64,000 nt of DNA from Pectobacterium carotovorum (GTDB lineage: Bacteria; Pseudomonadota; Gammaproteobacteria; Enterobacterales; Enterobacteriaceae): assembly GCF_033898505.1 (NCBI RefSeq), contig NZ_JAXAFK010000003.1:500003-564002 (forward strand), written 5' to 3'. The notes under the pieces were generated by a model. The model saw only the letters and a program-made list of their open reading frames with translations. It did no database searches and was not told where the DNA came from. The translations under genes and the position numbers were made by a program. Positions 9,318 to 18,042 of the stretch are shown here, one piece after another. Position 1 is the first letter of the stretch. Each line of letters begins with the position of its first letter.

Positions 9318-10078
9318 GCTTTGCCACTCCAGTGAACAATTCGTTTTTCTGCCAATAAAAACAGGACGTTAAGCAGATATCCCAGTGCCCCCGTAATCAG
9401 AATAGAGGCGTACATATCCCGAATATTGAACACCTGCTGCGCATCGATAATGCGGTGCCCCAGTCCCGTTTCCGAGCCAATAAACATCTCTGCGACAATC
9501 ACAATGACCAACGCCATCGACACACCGGTACGCAGGCCGACAAAGGTTTGCGCCAGGCTTTCCAGCAGCATGATGTCTTTAAAAATATGCCAGCGGGAGA
9601 TCCCCATGACCTGTGCCGCCATCAGACGGGTTTTCTTGGCATTCATCACGCCGTAGGCGCTGTTGAACAGAATCACCAGCACGGCCGCAAAGGCCGAAAT
9701 AGCAATTTTATTCGCGTCGGTTATGCCGAAAATCAGCAAAAATAGCGGGATCAGCGCTGACGACGGCGTAGAGCGGAAGAAGTCGATCAGAAACTCCAGG
9801 CTGCGGTAGATCTTTTCATTGCTGCCCAGAATAACGCCGAGCGGCACGCCAATCAGTGCGGCAAAACCAAATGCGGCGAGCGTACGGTACAGCGTCGCGC
9901 CGATATCCGTACGCATGCTGGCATCCGCGAAGGACTGGAACATATAGCTCAACGTGTCGACCGGCGACGGTAATAAAATGGGGTTCAGCCATTTCGCGCT
10001 GACCGCCAACTGCCAAAAGAGAAACAGCAGAATCGGGCCGACAGCGGGTAATAATTTAGACGTCCAGTGCTGGCGCAT
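9314..10078 (-). CDS. ABC transporter permease (SsuC/TauC type)
   Basis: A 254-aa inner-membrane protein with about six hydrophobic segments and the binding-protein-dependent permease (EAA) loop around EMFIGSETGLGHRIIDAQQ. It belongs with the nitrate/sulfonate/bicarbonate permease family. It lies 15 bp after the binding-protein gene and overlaps the ATPase start by 4 nt, so all three are one transcription unit. Confidence 0.92.
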   Translation of the reverse strand: MRQHWTSKLLPAVGPILLFLFWQLAVSAKWLNPILLPSPVDTLSYMFQSFADASMRTDIGATLYRTLAAFGFAALIGVPLGVILGSNEKIYRSLEFLIDFFRSTPSSALIPLFLLIFGITDANKIAISAFAAVLVILFNSAYGVMNAKKTRLMAAQVMGISRWHIFKDIMLLESLAQTFVGLRTGVSMALVIVIVAEMFIGSETGLGHRIIDAQQVFNIRDMYASILITGALGYLLNVLFLLAEKRIVHWSGKA

Positions 10079-10093
10079 AATCGAGCATCTCCC

Positions 10094-11113
10094 TTAAGGC
10101 TGATAAATCAGGCTGCTGACATCTACTGGCTGCCGGAAGATTTTTCTTTCGGTGAACACGTCATAAAACTTCTGGAACCACGCCAGATTGTCGCCTTTTA
10201 GCTCGTCGTACATGACAAACCCCGGCAACGGCACCTCTTTACTCAGATCGGCCTCAATACTGGTGTATCCGGTGATGTGCTCACGAGCCGCTTCCGGGTT
10301 CTGCTGAATAAACTGCACCGATTTGGCATAGGCCTGCGTGAAGCTTTTTGCGTCCGCCGCACGGCTGTCGATAAAACCGCTATTTAATGCCGCCGCACCG
10401 CCAAACCACGGCGCATCGGGGTTACCAAGCACATAGCGTGAGATCACGCCGGTTTCCAGCGTACGCGACAGCCCTTTCAGTCGCCCCACCGTTCCCGTGG
10501 GTTCCAGCGTATAAACCCCGTCAATCTGACCCGCGGCCAGCGCCGCGGCATGCTGCCCGACCGGCAATTCCGTCACGCGCAGTTCATCTGCCGTAAAGCC
10601 GTTTTTCTCCAGAATAATTTTGGTCATCACCACATTCTGAATACCCGGCCCACAGGCGATACGTTTGCCCTTCAGCTCCGCGATACTTTTTACGTCGCTG
10701 TTTAACGGCACCAGAAATTCATCCAATACCATCTGATGATTCGACGGGTTCGAGCAGATGATCTTGAACAAACCGGGTGAGGTAATCTCGCCTAATCCCA
10801 ATGCGCCGGTGGCTGTACCGTTGGCGCATCCGTGTATGCGCCCCGTGATCATCCCCTCGACAATCTGTTGCGGGCTAGCGAATTTCACCGCTCGCACGTT
10901 CAGCCCTGCCTCTTTGAAAAAACCCCGTTCAACACCCACGTATAAAGGCAAACCGCCCACAATAGGCCAGTAGCCAATACGGATTTCTTCACCTTCGGCA
11001 GCAAAAGCCATTCCCGGCAGCAGACTGCTTAGCGTCAGCGCGCCTGCGCTAACCGCTGACCACTTCATCAACTGCCTGCGTTTACGATCGATCTTGTCAT
11101 TGTTATTTTTCAT
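10094..11113 (-). CDS. ABC transporter substrate-binding protein with twin-arginine-like signal
   Basis: A 339-aa NMT1/SsuA-like periplasmic binding protein. The N-terminus carries a twin-arginine-like motif, KRRQLMKW (about residues 11-18), a modest hydrophobic core and a probable cleavage site after MAFA (around residue 38), so export by the Tat route is likely though not certain. The mature part has the family opening IRIGYWPIVGGLPLYVGVERG and alternating lobes. Related systems import sulfonates, nitrate, thiamine precursors or similar small molecules; the ligand here cannot be told. It is the promoter-proximal gene of the operon and an inverted repeat lies upstream. Confidence 0.9.
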   Translation of the reverse strand: MKNNNDKIDRKRRQLMKWSAVSAGALTLSSLLPGMAFAAEGEEIRIGYWPIVGGLPLYVGVERGFFKEAGLNVRAVKFASPQQIVEGMITGRIHGCANGTATGALGLGEITSPGLFKIICSNPSNHQMVLDEFLVPLNSDVKSIAELKGKRIACGPGIQNVVMTKIILEKNGFTADELRVTELPVGQHAAALAAGQIDGVYTLEPTGTVGRLKGLSRTLETGVISRYVLGNPDAPWFGGAAALNSGFIDSRAADAKSFTQAYAKSVQFIQQNPEAAREHITGYTSIEADLSKEVPLPGFVMYDELKGDNLAWFQKFYDVFTERKIFRQPVDVSSLIYQP

Positions 11114-11200
11114 TGTGTTCCCCCTTCAATGGTGAGCTAACAACAGCTGATAACCATCAGCCTGAAAAAACCGATCAGGTCGATTGCCTGAGTCGCGCCA

Positions 11201-11214
11201 TCTTGTACACAAGA
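11201..11214. promoter_or_regulatory. Inverted repeat upstream of the ABC operon
   Basis: The arms TCTTGT and ACAAGA flank two bases (AC), about 90 bp upstream of the binding-protein start. The shape TTGTnnACAA resembles operators of GntR-family repressors, which is why it is listed; no cognate regulator lies next to it. The rest of the 336-bp stretch 11114-11449 shows nothing else I can name. Confidence 0.4.
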
Positions 11215-11449
11215 CGGTATATAAGACTAAGCACAGGCCGTGCCATGTTTATCAACACCACAAAACCCAGCAAATACGCTGCTCCCGTGGCGTTAGCGCA
11301 CCAAAAAAAAGCAAAACGTTACAAAAATGCATTACGAGTGATGCAGAGTGACGCTGCCATCAGCACATCGCCTTCTTGCTGAGGCAAACAAATGTGGCAT
11401 CATAAAAGCTCCATCAGAGGCGATATTCTTTTTTACGTTAGGGACTGTC

Positions 11450-13108
11450 ATGCCAATCATGCACACGGATGTTTTATCCATCGATTTCCCCTCAAACTTC
11501 ACGTCCATTGAGCAGATAGGGCAAGGGGTGCTCGGCCAGTACGCCACTGACGATGGCATCGTTGCGCTAAATATTTACCCGGTGAGTGGGGAACTGCTGC
11601 ATGAAGTAGAAACGGGGCAAGCAGAGCGATATCGCACTTTCTGCGGCAAAAGCTATGGCAAACTCACCTGGCTTGAAGAAAAAACGTTAGCCCTTGAAAA
11701 CGACAGCGCATTGTTAATGACGGCTGAAGGGATTTACGGCTTCGCCTACGTGTTCGCGTTTATCCGCTTAACGGACACGGTTTGCCTTTTCGCTGGGGGA
11801 TACTGCCCGCAGGATCGGCGACAAGAACATTTCAAAACCCTGGAAACCGCGCTGCGCAGCCTGCGGATTGTCACCACAACCCCAGAGATGGCATTGCGTC
11901 GCCATCGGGAAGCATTAGAGGAAGAAGAGGCGGGGGCCAACGCCATTCCAGAAAACAAGGTAGAAATAAAGCAGGAAGAAACAACCGAGACGCCAACCTT
12001 TCCTCCTGCGCCCATAGATCCAGCCTTGCTCCCGCTGCTGGCGGAGCATTCTCCGCAGCGACAACACCTTGTGAATACGCTGCTCTCGGCGGATGCCATA
12101 GTCCCTATCGCCCATGCTGTAGCTGGCACCTTACGCAGCAGCGTCGATTTCTATCATGGCACAGAGGACGACCAGACAGCGCAGGGCAACCATCGGCTGG
12201 GTGGCCTGCCGGATTTACCTGTCGATATTCCCTACCCTTGCGTCAGCGTCACCGAAGACACCTTGCTCGAATACGAGGAGTGCTGGCAAGAAGGTGAAGA
12301 CGAAAAAGACGTGTGCATTTTTCCCTGGGACGACGCCACACAGAGCTATCGTGTACCGCTGGAATTTATTGCACAGATAGACTGCCGCACCTTAGCCCCG
12401 TTACAGGACTATCTGCCGCGTGAGGGAACCCTATTCTTCTTTCTGGAATGTGGAAGCAGCCCTGTAACAACCCGAGGGAAAGTCATCTATGTGCAGGATG
12501 CCGCACGTCTGTGCAGCGGGATGCGCTTTGCAGACCTGGCCTTCAATGACGAGAAGACGCTCGGGCAGAAGCCTGCACTCAAACTGCACCCGAGAACCAG
12601 CGTCGCCGTCCCCAGCTTTTACGCATTGTGCCAGAACCCTCATCTTGATGCCCTATTGTGCTCACGTCTGAGTCAGGAACAGCAGGCAGCATTGCATGAT
12701 GATGCGTATGACAATGCGCTGTCCCGTCTTGGCTTTGCGCAATATTACGCCTGGCAGTTGCGGCAACTGGGGGCATTCAACCTGTTACCCGATAGTAAAG
12801 CGACAGAAGAGCAACTCGCCTGGATGGTCGAAAAGGAGATGCTGCCATCGGACTTTCCACCTGATGCCCCGTTGCCTGAATATCAGGGCATTGCCCGAGT
12901 CAACGGCTGTGGCTTCAGCCAGCATGAATTGCCAGAGTTGCAGGCAGCACAGCAATTGGGCGGCGAAGCGCAGGACTGGCTGGTGCTGTTTCAGGTCTGT
13001 CTGGACGGGCAATTTCAGTGGGATGACGGCACGCTGAATTTCATCATCCATCGCACCGACCTTGCAGCCCTACGCTTTGACCGCGTATTTCTGGTCTGCG
13101 ACTACTGA
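11450..13108 (+). CDS. DUF1963 (YwqG-like) protein with extra N-terminal domain
   Basis: A 552-aa soluble protein. The C-terminal half (roughly residues 240-552) matches the DUF1963/YwqG pattern: RLGGLPDLP near the domain start, FIAQIDC, GTLFFFLE, and a final Gln-Trp/Asp-Gly segment QFQWDDGTLNFIIHR close to the end. The first 150 residues form a separate domain (DVLSIDFPSNFTSIEQ...) that I do not recognise, joined by an acidic, Pro-rich linker. DUF1963 has no settled function. The frame is open further upstream, but the ATG at 11450 has AGGGA at normal spacing. It is a single-gene unit ending before a long hairpin. Confidence 0.85.
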   Translation: MPIMHTDVLSIDFPSNFTSIEQIGQGVLGQYATDDGIVALNIYPVSGELLHEVETGQAERYRTFCGKSYGKLTWLEEKTLALENDSALLMTAEGIYGFAYVFAFIRLTDTVCLFAGGYCPQDRRQEHFKTLETALRSLRIVTTTPEMALRRHREALEEEEAGANAIPENKVEIKQEETTETPTFPPAPIDPALLPLLAEHSPQRQHLVNTLLSADAIVPIAHAVAGTLRSSVDFYHGTEDDQTAQGNHRLGGLPDLPVDIPYPCVSVTEDTLLEYEECWQEGEDEKDVCIFPWDDATQSYRVPLEFIAQIDCRTLAPLQDYLPREGTLFFFLECGSSPVTTRGKVIYVQDAARLCSGMRFADLAFNDEKTLGQKPALKLHPRTSVAVPSFYALCQNPHLDALLCSRLSQEQQAALHDDAYDNALSRLGFAQYYAWQLRQLGAFNLLPDSKATEEQLAWMVEKEMLPSDFPPDAPLPEYQGIARVNGCGFSQHELPELQAAQQLGGEAQDWLVLFQVCLDGQFQWDDGTLNFIIHRTDLAALRFDRVFLVCDY

Positions 13109-13152
13109 GGATGTGCATGTTGCCAAAGCTAAGTGGGCAATCTTGATAAGCG

Positions 13153-13194
13153 CGACGACAATCCACCGCGAATTAATCGTGGTGATTGTCGTCG
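13153..13194. terminator. Long hairpin between convergent genes
   Basis: CGACGACAAT pairs with ATTGTCGTCG, and the pairing continues by CACC/GGTG after one bulged base, giving about 14 bp around a 13-nt AT-rich loop. It lies between the convergent DUF1963 gene and the HAD nucleotidase gene, as expected for a bidirectional terminator. Confidence 0.7.
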
Positions 13195-13212
13195 ATGCGG
13201 CATGGTACGGGC

Positions 13213-13908
13213 TTAAGAGCGGGTACCGATCTGCGTGAAGACAGCTTGCAGGGTTGCGGCCTCGTAGGTTGGCGCGATGTCCGAATCGTTGGCAGCCCCG
13301 CCTGCATTGAACCAGCAGCTATCGATACCATAAAGGTTCGCCCCCAGAATATCGGCATCGAGCCTGTCGCCCACGATGATCGCCTCGGCTTTTTTGAACG
13401 AACTGAACTTGCTGGCGGAGAACTCGAAGAAGCGCGCATCCGGCTTGGCAAAGCCGCAAGCCTCAGAAGTGGCAACAAACGAGAGACAACCCGCCAAACC
13501 CGAGTTCGCCACCCGCTTCGCCTGCACATACTCAATGCCGTTGGTAATAATGCCAACTTCACCGATCTCGGCAAGCGCTTCGCATAGCTGCACCGCGCCA
13601 TCCACCAGCACCACGGTCTCAGGCAGGCACTCCAGATAGAAGTTGCTCGCCTTGTGCGGATCGATATCGATGCCATGAAGGGAGAAAGTGCGACGGAATC
13701 GTTCTACTTTCAGGAAATCCTTGGTGATTCCTCTCTTCTCAAACTCGCTCCATAGCCGAGAATTCTCGCGCTGATAGTCTGCAAACAGGGTCGTATTTTC
13801 AATATCGATACCAAGGTTCGTCAGCGTACGCGCAAACGAAAGACGCTCAGAGGCTTTGAAGTCCAACAGCGTGTCGTCAAGGTCAAACAGAAAATGGCGG
13901 TATTTCAT
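13213..13908 (-). CDS. HAD-family pyrimidine 5'-nucleotidase (YjjG-like)
   Basis: A 231-aa HAD hydrolase with motif I DLDDTLLD (Asp 10 and 12 as nucleophile and acid/base), motif II ITNG near residue 118, motif III Lys in FAKPDARFF and motif IV GDRLDADILGA. The order and the noncanonical-nucleotidase pattern resemble E. coli YjjG, which dephosphorylates pyrimidine nucleoside monophosphates including damaged ones. E. coli yjjG is at another locus, so this may be a paralogue. Its stop and the upstream MFS gene (same strand, 14 bp away) suggest cotranscription. Confidence 0.85.
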   Translation of the reverse strand: MKYRHFLFDLDDTLLDFKASERLSFARTLTNLGIDIENTTLFADYQRENSRLWSEFEKRGITKDFLKVERFRRTFSLHGIDIDPHKASNFYLECLPETVVLVDGAVQLCEALAEIGEVGIITNGIEYVQAKRVANSGLAGCLSFVATSEACGFAKPDARFFEFSASKFSSFKKAEAIIVGDRLDADILGANLYGIDSCWFNAGGAANDSDIAPTYEAATLQAVFTQIGTRS

Positions 13909-13922
13909 AAATGGTGGTTACT

Positions 13923-15137
13923 CTACATCAAGGAATCGCTTCTGACGGAGACGGCCTGTGCTGACTTAGCGGCCGTCAGCGCGCGGTTAACGCCCAGAAG
14001 CACAACGAGGAATGATAGCGTCAAGAGCCCAATCATCACCCACGGAAACGCGCCCGGCCCTGCATTGCTGAGGAGCAATCCTCCAATGACGCCCCCTGCG
14101 GCCACGGCAGTGTTCCACGATGTGGTAGACATCGACTGTGCGACGTCCACGGCATCAGAGGAAAGGTGAGTCATTGCCGTTTGCGTGACGACGGAGAATC
14201 CCCCGAAAGAGATACCCCACATAAAGACTGCCAGAACCAGAATGAGCTGTACATCGGACCAAAGGCCCAGAAGGAGCGTCGCCGCGGCGAATAAGAGCAC
14301 TTCGGCAGGGCCGAGACGCTTGAGGTTCCCATCAACAATAATGCCTGACAGCACAAGGCCAAACACCGCACCCGCCCCGAAAATGAACAGCACGCCGTTG
14401 AGCCAGTCCCCCATGGCGGAAGCCGCGAGGAAAGGTTCGATGTAAATATACAGAATGTTGTGCGTGACGATGTAGGTGAGGATCAGCGCAAGCGTCGCCC
14501 CGACGCCGCGCTTAGAGGCAACCTGAGGCAGCGATAACCGCTTATCCGCCGATTCACCTGGGAAATCGGGAGCAAAAAGCGCGATCCAGACAACAAGGAG
14601 CACCGCAATGGCCGACACGAGTCCAAATGCGCCCTGCCAGCCGATGACTGACCCGAGAAGGCCGCCAATCGGTACACCAAGCACCAGCGCGGCCGTAGAG
14701 CCCGCACCGACAATGGCGATGGCACGCCCGAGTAACCACCGGGGAACCATACGCGAGGCGTACCCGGCCAGCATCGACCAGACCACGCCACCGAACAAAC
14801 CGGCAACAAAGCGGGCGGCCAGTGATAAAACGTAGTTGTCGGAAAAGGCGGTCACCGCATTCACGACGGCAAATCCGCTAATCGCGATGAGCAGCAGAGG
14901 TTTACGCCGCATGCCGCGCGTCAGCGCCGTCGCGGGAATCGCAGATAACAGCGCCCCCAGAGCAAACGCGGTAATGAACTGGCCGGCCAGACTTTCAGAG
15001 ACAGCAAGACCCGCCGCAATCGCACTGAGAAGCCCTGCCGGCATGATCTCGGTCAGTAAGGTCAGAAACGCGGCTGTCGCAAGTGCGAGGAGCTTTAACA
15101 CGGGGAGAGACGGGGTTTGGATTCGATTTGCACTCAA
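13923..15137 (-). CDS. MFS efflux transporter (AraJ/drug-export-like)
   Basis: A 404-aa membrane protein with twelve predicted helices and the motif-A-like loop LTRGMRRKPLL between helices 2 and 3. It resembles the AraJ/YdhP group of exporters. It precedes the HAD nucleotidase on the same strand with a 14-bp gap. Four tandem 17-bp repeats lie 27-95 bp upstream of the ATG, presumably in its control region. The exported compound is not identifiable. Confidence 0.88.
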   Translation of the reverse strand: MSANRIQTPSLPVLKLLALATAAFLTLLTEIMPAGLLSAIAAGLAVSESLAGQFITAFALGALLSAIPATALTRGMRRKPLLLIAISGFAVVNAVTAFSDNYVLSLAARFVAGLFGGVVWSMLAGYASRMVPRWLLGRAIAIVGAGSTAALVLGVPIGGLLGSVIGWQGAFGLVSAIAVLLVVWIALFAPDFPGESADKRLSLPQVASKRGVGATLALILTYIVTHNILYIYIEPFLAASAMGDWLNGVLFIFGAGAVFGLVLSGIIVDGNLKRLGPAEVLLFAAATLLLGLWSDVQLILVLAVFMWGISFGGFSVVTQTAMTHLSSDAVDVAQSMSTTSWNTAVAAGGVIGGLLLSNAGPGAFPWVMIGLLTLSFLVVLLGVNRALTAAKSAQAVSVRSDSLM

Positions 15138-15164
15138 AATGATTATTTACCTGTAACACTGGCC

Positions 15165-15233
15165 TGTCGTAACAAACTGAATGTAGTAACAAACTGAATG
15201 TAGTAACAAACTGAATAGTAGTAACACACTAAA
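15165..15233. repeat. Tandem 17-bp repeats upstream of the MFS exporter
   Basis: Units: TGTCGTAACAAACTGAA (15165-15181), TGTAGTAACAAACTGAA (15182-15198 and 15199-15215, identical) and a diverged TAGTAGTAACACACTAAA (15216-15233). A further CTGTAACAC lies at about 15152. The array is in the promoter region and each unit could hold one face of a regulator site; the 17-bp period is about 1.6 helical turns. Confidence 0.85.
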
Positions 15234-15322
15234 TTTGGCCATCTGAACAGAGATGATACCATCACATTCTTATACAAACAGGTAACATTATGCTCAGGGG
15301 CGCAATACGTGGTGGGTAAACA

Positions 15323-15628
15323 ATGTTGAAAATCTCTTTCTTTACCCTCTTTATCAGGTATCTAAAAGCATCGACCGTTCAGCATCCAGACATTTTTGGG
15401 CTGACGGATTTTTCGCCGACAGAGCTGGTTTCTCAAGGATACGAGTTAGTCGGCGATCCGACCGACTTTCATTTTTATGAGAAGGACTATGTCGTTAGCT
15501 ACCATAATAAAAAGCTGAATATTGTTTTTAAACGCTATTTTTATCTCGATGAAAATGCCGGAAGCGGCTTCTCAATAGGACGGGGAGCGAGCCTTATTTC
15601 TCTTTTGAAATGCTATAAGGCCGTTTGA
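15323..15628 (+). CDS. Small hypothetical protein (101 aa)
   Basis: A 101-aa frame beginning MLKISFFTLF, rich in aromatic residues (YELV, FHFYEKDYVVSYHNKKLNIVFKRYFYLDE) and without a clear signal peptide. GTGGGT lies 7 nt before the ATG as a weak ribosome site. I do not recognise a family; base composition (AT-richer than its neighbours) hints at an accessory origin. A hairpin follows immediately. It could be a real small cytosolic protein or a fragment. Confidence 0.5.
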   Translation: MLKISFFTLFIRYLKASTVQHPDIFGLTDFSPTELVSQGYELVGDPTDFHFYEKDYVVSYHNKKLNIVFKRYFYLDENAGSGFSIGRGASLISLLKCYKAV

Positions 15629-15636
15629 GAAGCGAA

Positions 15637-15663
15637 CTGCCAGCAAAAATGCTTCGCTGGCAG
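15637..15663. terminator. Hairpin between small ORF and sodA
   Basis: CTGCCAGC pairs with GCTGGCAG around an 11-nt loop, between the convergent 101-aa gene and sodA. Probable bidirectional terminator. Confidence 0.7.
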
Positions 15664-15669
15664 CCTCAC

Positions 15670-16296
15670 TCATTGGGTGGCGTCTTCGTAGCGTCGAGCC
15701 ACTTCCTGCCAGTTGATGATGGAGAAGAACGCTGAGATGTAGTCAGGGCGGCGGTTCTGATAATTCAGGTAATAAGCATGCTCCCAGACATCCAGCCCCA
15801 GAATCGGGGTGCCGCCTGACAGGCCAGCGAAGTCACCCATCAGAGGGTTATCCTGATTCGCGCTGCTCTCGACGAGCAATTTGCCATCGCGCCCCACCGT
15901 CAGCCACGCCCAGCCGCTGCCAAAACGGGTCTGCGCCGCCTTCGTGAAGCTGTCTTTGAAAACCTCATACCCACCCAGATCGCTGTCGATGGCTTGAGCC
16001 AGTTTTCCCTCAGGCTTGCCTCCCTGTGCGCTTAACACAGTCCAGAACAGCGAGTGATTCGCGTGCCCACCGCCATTGTTACGCACGGCGACTCGAATGT
16101 TTTCTGGTAGCGCCGCGATATCAGCAATCAACACCTCTACTGGCACCTGCTGGTCGCCCACATCGGCCACCGCGTTATTGAGATTGGTCACATAGGTCTG
16201 GTGATGTTTGGAGTAATGGATCTCCATCGTGCGTGCGTCGAAATGGGGTTCCAGCGCATCAAACGCGTAGGGAAGCGAAGGTAAGACGTAAGACAT
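15670..16296 (-). CDS. sodA: Superoxide dismutase [Mn]
   Basis: A 208-aa Fe/Mn superoxide dismutase. The metal ligands are all visible: His in [12 protein letters not shown] (about residue 27), His in NHSLFW (about 81), and Asp and His in DVWEHAYY (about 170 and 174). [10 protein letters not shown] and the beginning [19 protein letters not shown] match the Mn-type SodA of E. coli. It converts superoxide to hydrogen peroxide and oxygen in the cytoplasm. Upstream lies a SoxR-box promoter, so expression should respond directly to SoxR; in E. coli the control of sodA goes through SoxS. It stands next to the SoxR-controlled efflux operon. Confidence 0.95.
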   Translation of the reverse strand: MSYVLPSLPYAFDALEPHFDARTMEIHYSKHHQTYVTNLNNAVADVGDQQVPVEVLIADIAALPENIRVAVRNNGGGHANHSLFWTVLSAQGGKPEGKLAQAIDSDLGGYEVFKDSFTKAAQTRFGSGWAWLTVGRDGKLLVESSANQDNPLMGDFAGLSGGTPILGLDVWEHAYYLNYQNRRPDYISAFFSIINWQEVARRYEDATQ

Positions 16297-16382
16297 AGGA
16301 AACTCTCCAATAGGGGGAAAAATCAGCTAACAACGACAGCTTGCCGTTGCTGCACCTGACCGTCATGACAAGTGCATCTGCG

Positions 16383-16413
16383 TTTATACAACCTCAACCT
16401 AACTTAAGGTCAA
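16383..16413 (-). promoter_or_regulatory. SoxR-box promoter of sodA
   Basis: On the minus strand: -35 TTGACC (16408-16413), a 19-bp spacer, and -10 TATAAA (16383-16388). The spacer holds CCTCAACCTAACTTAAGG (16392-16409 on the plus strand), a near-palindromic match to the E. coli SoxR operator. A 19-bp spacer with an operator between the two hexamers is the hallmark of promoters activated by MerR-family proteins. Confidence 0.88.
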
Positions 16414-16530
16414 TCCTCTTTTTCAACTATTTTTCGGAAAGGGAGCGAAGCGATGCTCCCCCTACCGGCCATGATTGCAGCGCGGCAGAAACCGCCCGGT
16501 CAATCAAGGCCGGGGCTATTCCAGTACACA

Positions 16531-18042
16531 TCATCGGCTCGTTACGCTTGCGTAAGCCAGATTACTGCCAGACGGCTCTCGGCTCTGCGTGGGGATATCG
16601 CCTCGCCAGCTACCGCCTAAAGTACGAAAGAGCGTCGCCAACGCGATCTGTCTCTGCGTTTCAATCTGGACGAGCGTCATCTGGCTGGCAAAATCACTGC
16701 GCTGGGCGTCAAGCAGCCGCAGATGATCGTCAGCACCGCTGCGGTAGCGGTCTTCCGCAAGCTGTAGCGCCCGAGAACTCGATTGTGCAAACGCGCGCTG
16801 CGCTTGTTCTTCACGGCGCAAGGTGTCGGTTGCGGCAAGCGCATCGGAGACCTCGCGGAACGCCACCTGAATCGCCTGCTCATAGCCGGCAATCGCGATG
16901 TCCTTGCGTACAAGAGACAGATCCAGATTGGCCCGGTTGCGTCCGCCATCGAAGATCGGTAGCGTGATCTGCGGAGCGAAAGACCACGCCCGCTGACCGG
17001 ATTCAAACAGGTTGGACAGTTCAGTACTGGAGCTGCCAAACAGGCCGGTCAGTGAAATACGCGGGAAGAACGCAGCACGTGCCGCACCGATGCTGGCATT
17101 ACGTGACTGTAACCGATGCTCTGCGGCACGGATATCCGGCCTCTGCGCGAGCAGATCCGACGGCGTCCCCGGCGCAATCTCCTGCACTAACAGGACACCC
17201 GTCGCTGGAGACGCGGGCAGATGTGGTCGTACATCGTTAACCCCGACCAACAGCGCCAGCGCATTGTTCGCCTGGCGGAATTCACGGTCGATGCGCTCCC
17301 GATCTGCCCGCACCTGTTGGGCTTGCCCCAGACTCTCCTGATAATCCAACTCGTTGGCTGCGCCAAGCGAACGGCGCTGATCAATCAGCCTGAGTGACGC
17401 TTCGCGCGCCTCAAGGATACGGGTGGCGAGCAGATAGCGCCGCTGCGCACTATCGCGCGTCAGGTAGGCCTGTATAACTTCGCTAACCAGACTGATCTGC
17501 GCGCTACGTGCAGCCTCCTCGGTTGCCAGATACTCCTGCATAGCGGCTTCGGAGAGATTGCGCACGCGCCCGAACAGGTCCAGTTCGAAGGAAGCCAGCC
17601 CCACACCAGCCTGATAGTTGCTCTGCACCGAGGGTGCGCCCGGCGTACGGAGATCCTCGGGCACGCGTTGGCGCATACCGCTTCCCTCAATCTGAGCGCC
17701 CGGCAACCGATCGGCACGCTGCACGCGATACTGTGCACGCGCCGCGTCGACGTTAAGCAGGGTCTGACGCAAGTCGCGGTTGTTGTCTAAAGCAAGCACA
17801 ATCAGCCCGCGCAGTCCGTCATCAGTGACAAAGGCCTGCCAGTCCAGCGCGGTGGTGGCTGAAGCATTTTGCTTGCTCGACGTACCCGCGCTGTCTGCCT
17901 TGGTGCCGTCACTCCACTGCGAGGGAATCGGCGCAGCAGGCCGTTGATTCACGGGTGCCAGAGAGCAGCCCGACAGCAGTACCGCCGTAGCCAGAGCCGT
18001 CAGAACAGGCCCTAAGTAAACGTTACGTGGATGATTACGCAT
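16531..18042 (-). CDS. RND efflux outer-membrane lipoprotein channel (NodT/OprM family, OpmD-like)
   Basis: A 503-aa outer-membrane factor. The N-terminus is a lipoprotein signal ending in the lipobox LLSGC, followed by two TolC-type repeats with long helices (for example AEAAMQEYLATEEAARSAQ and RRYLLATRILEAREASLRL). It forms the exit duct of the tripartite pump. The start is placed at ATG 18042 because GAGG precedes it and because it then overlaps the pump stop as ATGCGTAA, a coupling arrangement; the longer frame (to 18060) lacks a ribosome site. Last gene of the soxR-linked operon. Confidence 0.92.
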   Translation of the reverse strand: MRNHPRNVYLGPVLTALATAVLLSGCSLAPVNQRPAAPIPSQWSDGTKADSAGTSSKQNASATTALDWQAFVTDDGLRGLIVLALDNNRDLRQTLLNVDAARAQYRVQRADRLPGAQIEGSGMRQRVPEDLRTPGAPSVQSNYQAGVGLASFELDLFGRVRNLSEAAMQEYLATEEAARSAQISLVSEVIQAYLTRDSAQRRYLLATRILEAREASLRLIDQRRSLGAANELDYQESLGQAQQVRADRERIDREFRQANNALALLVGVNDVRPHLPASPATGVLLVQEIAPGTPSDLLAQRPDIRAAEHRLQSRNASIGAARAAFFPRISLTGLFGSSSTELSNLFESGQRAWSFAPQITLPIFDGGRNRANLDLSLVRKDIAIAGYEQAIQVAFREVSDALAATDTLRREEQAQRAFAQSSSRALQLAEDRYRSGADDHLRLLDAQRSDFASQMTLVQIETQRQIALATLFRTLGGSWRGDIPTQSREPSGSNLAYASVTSR

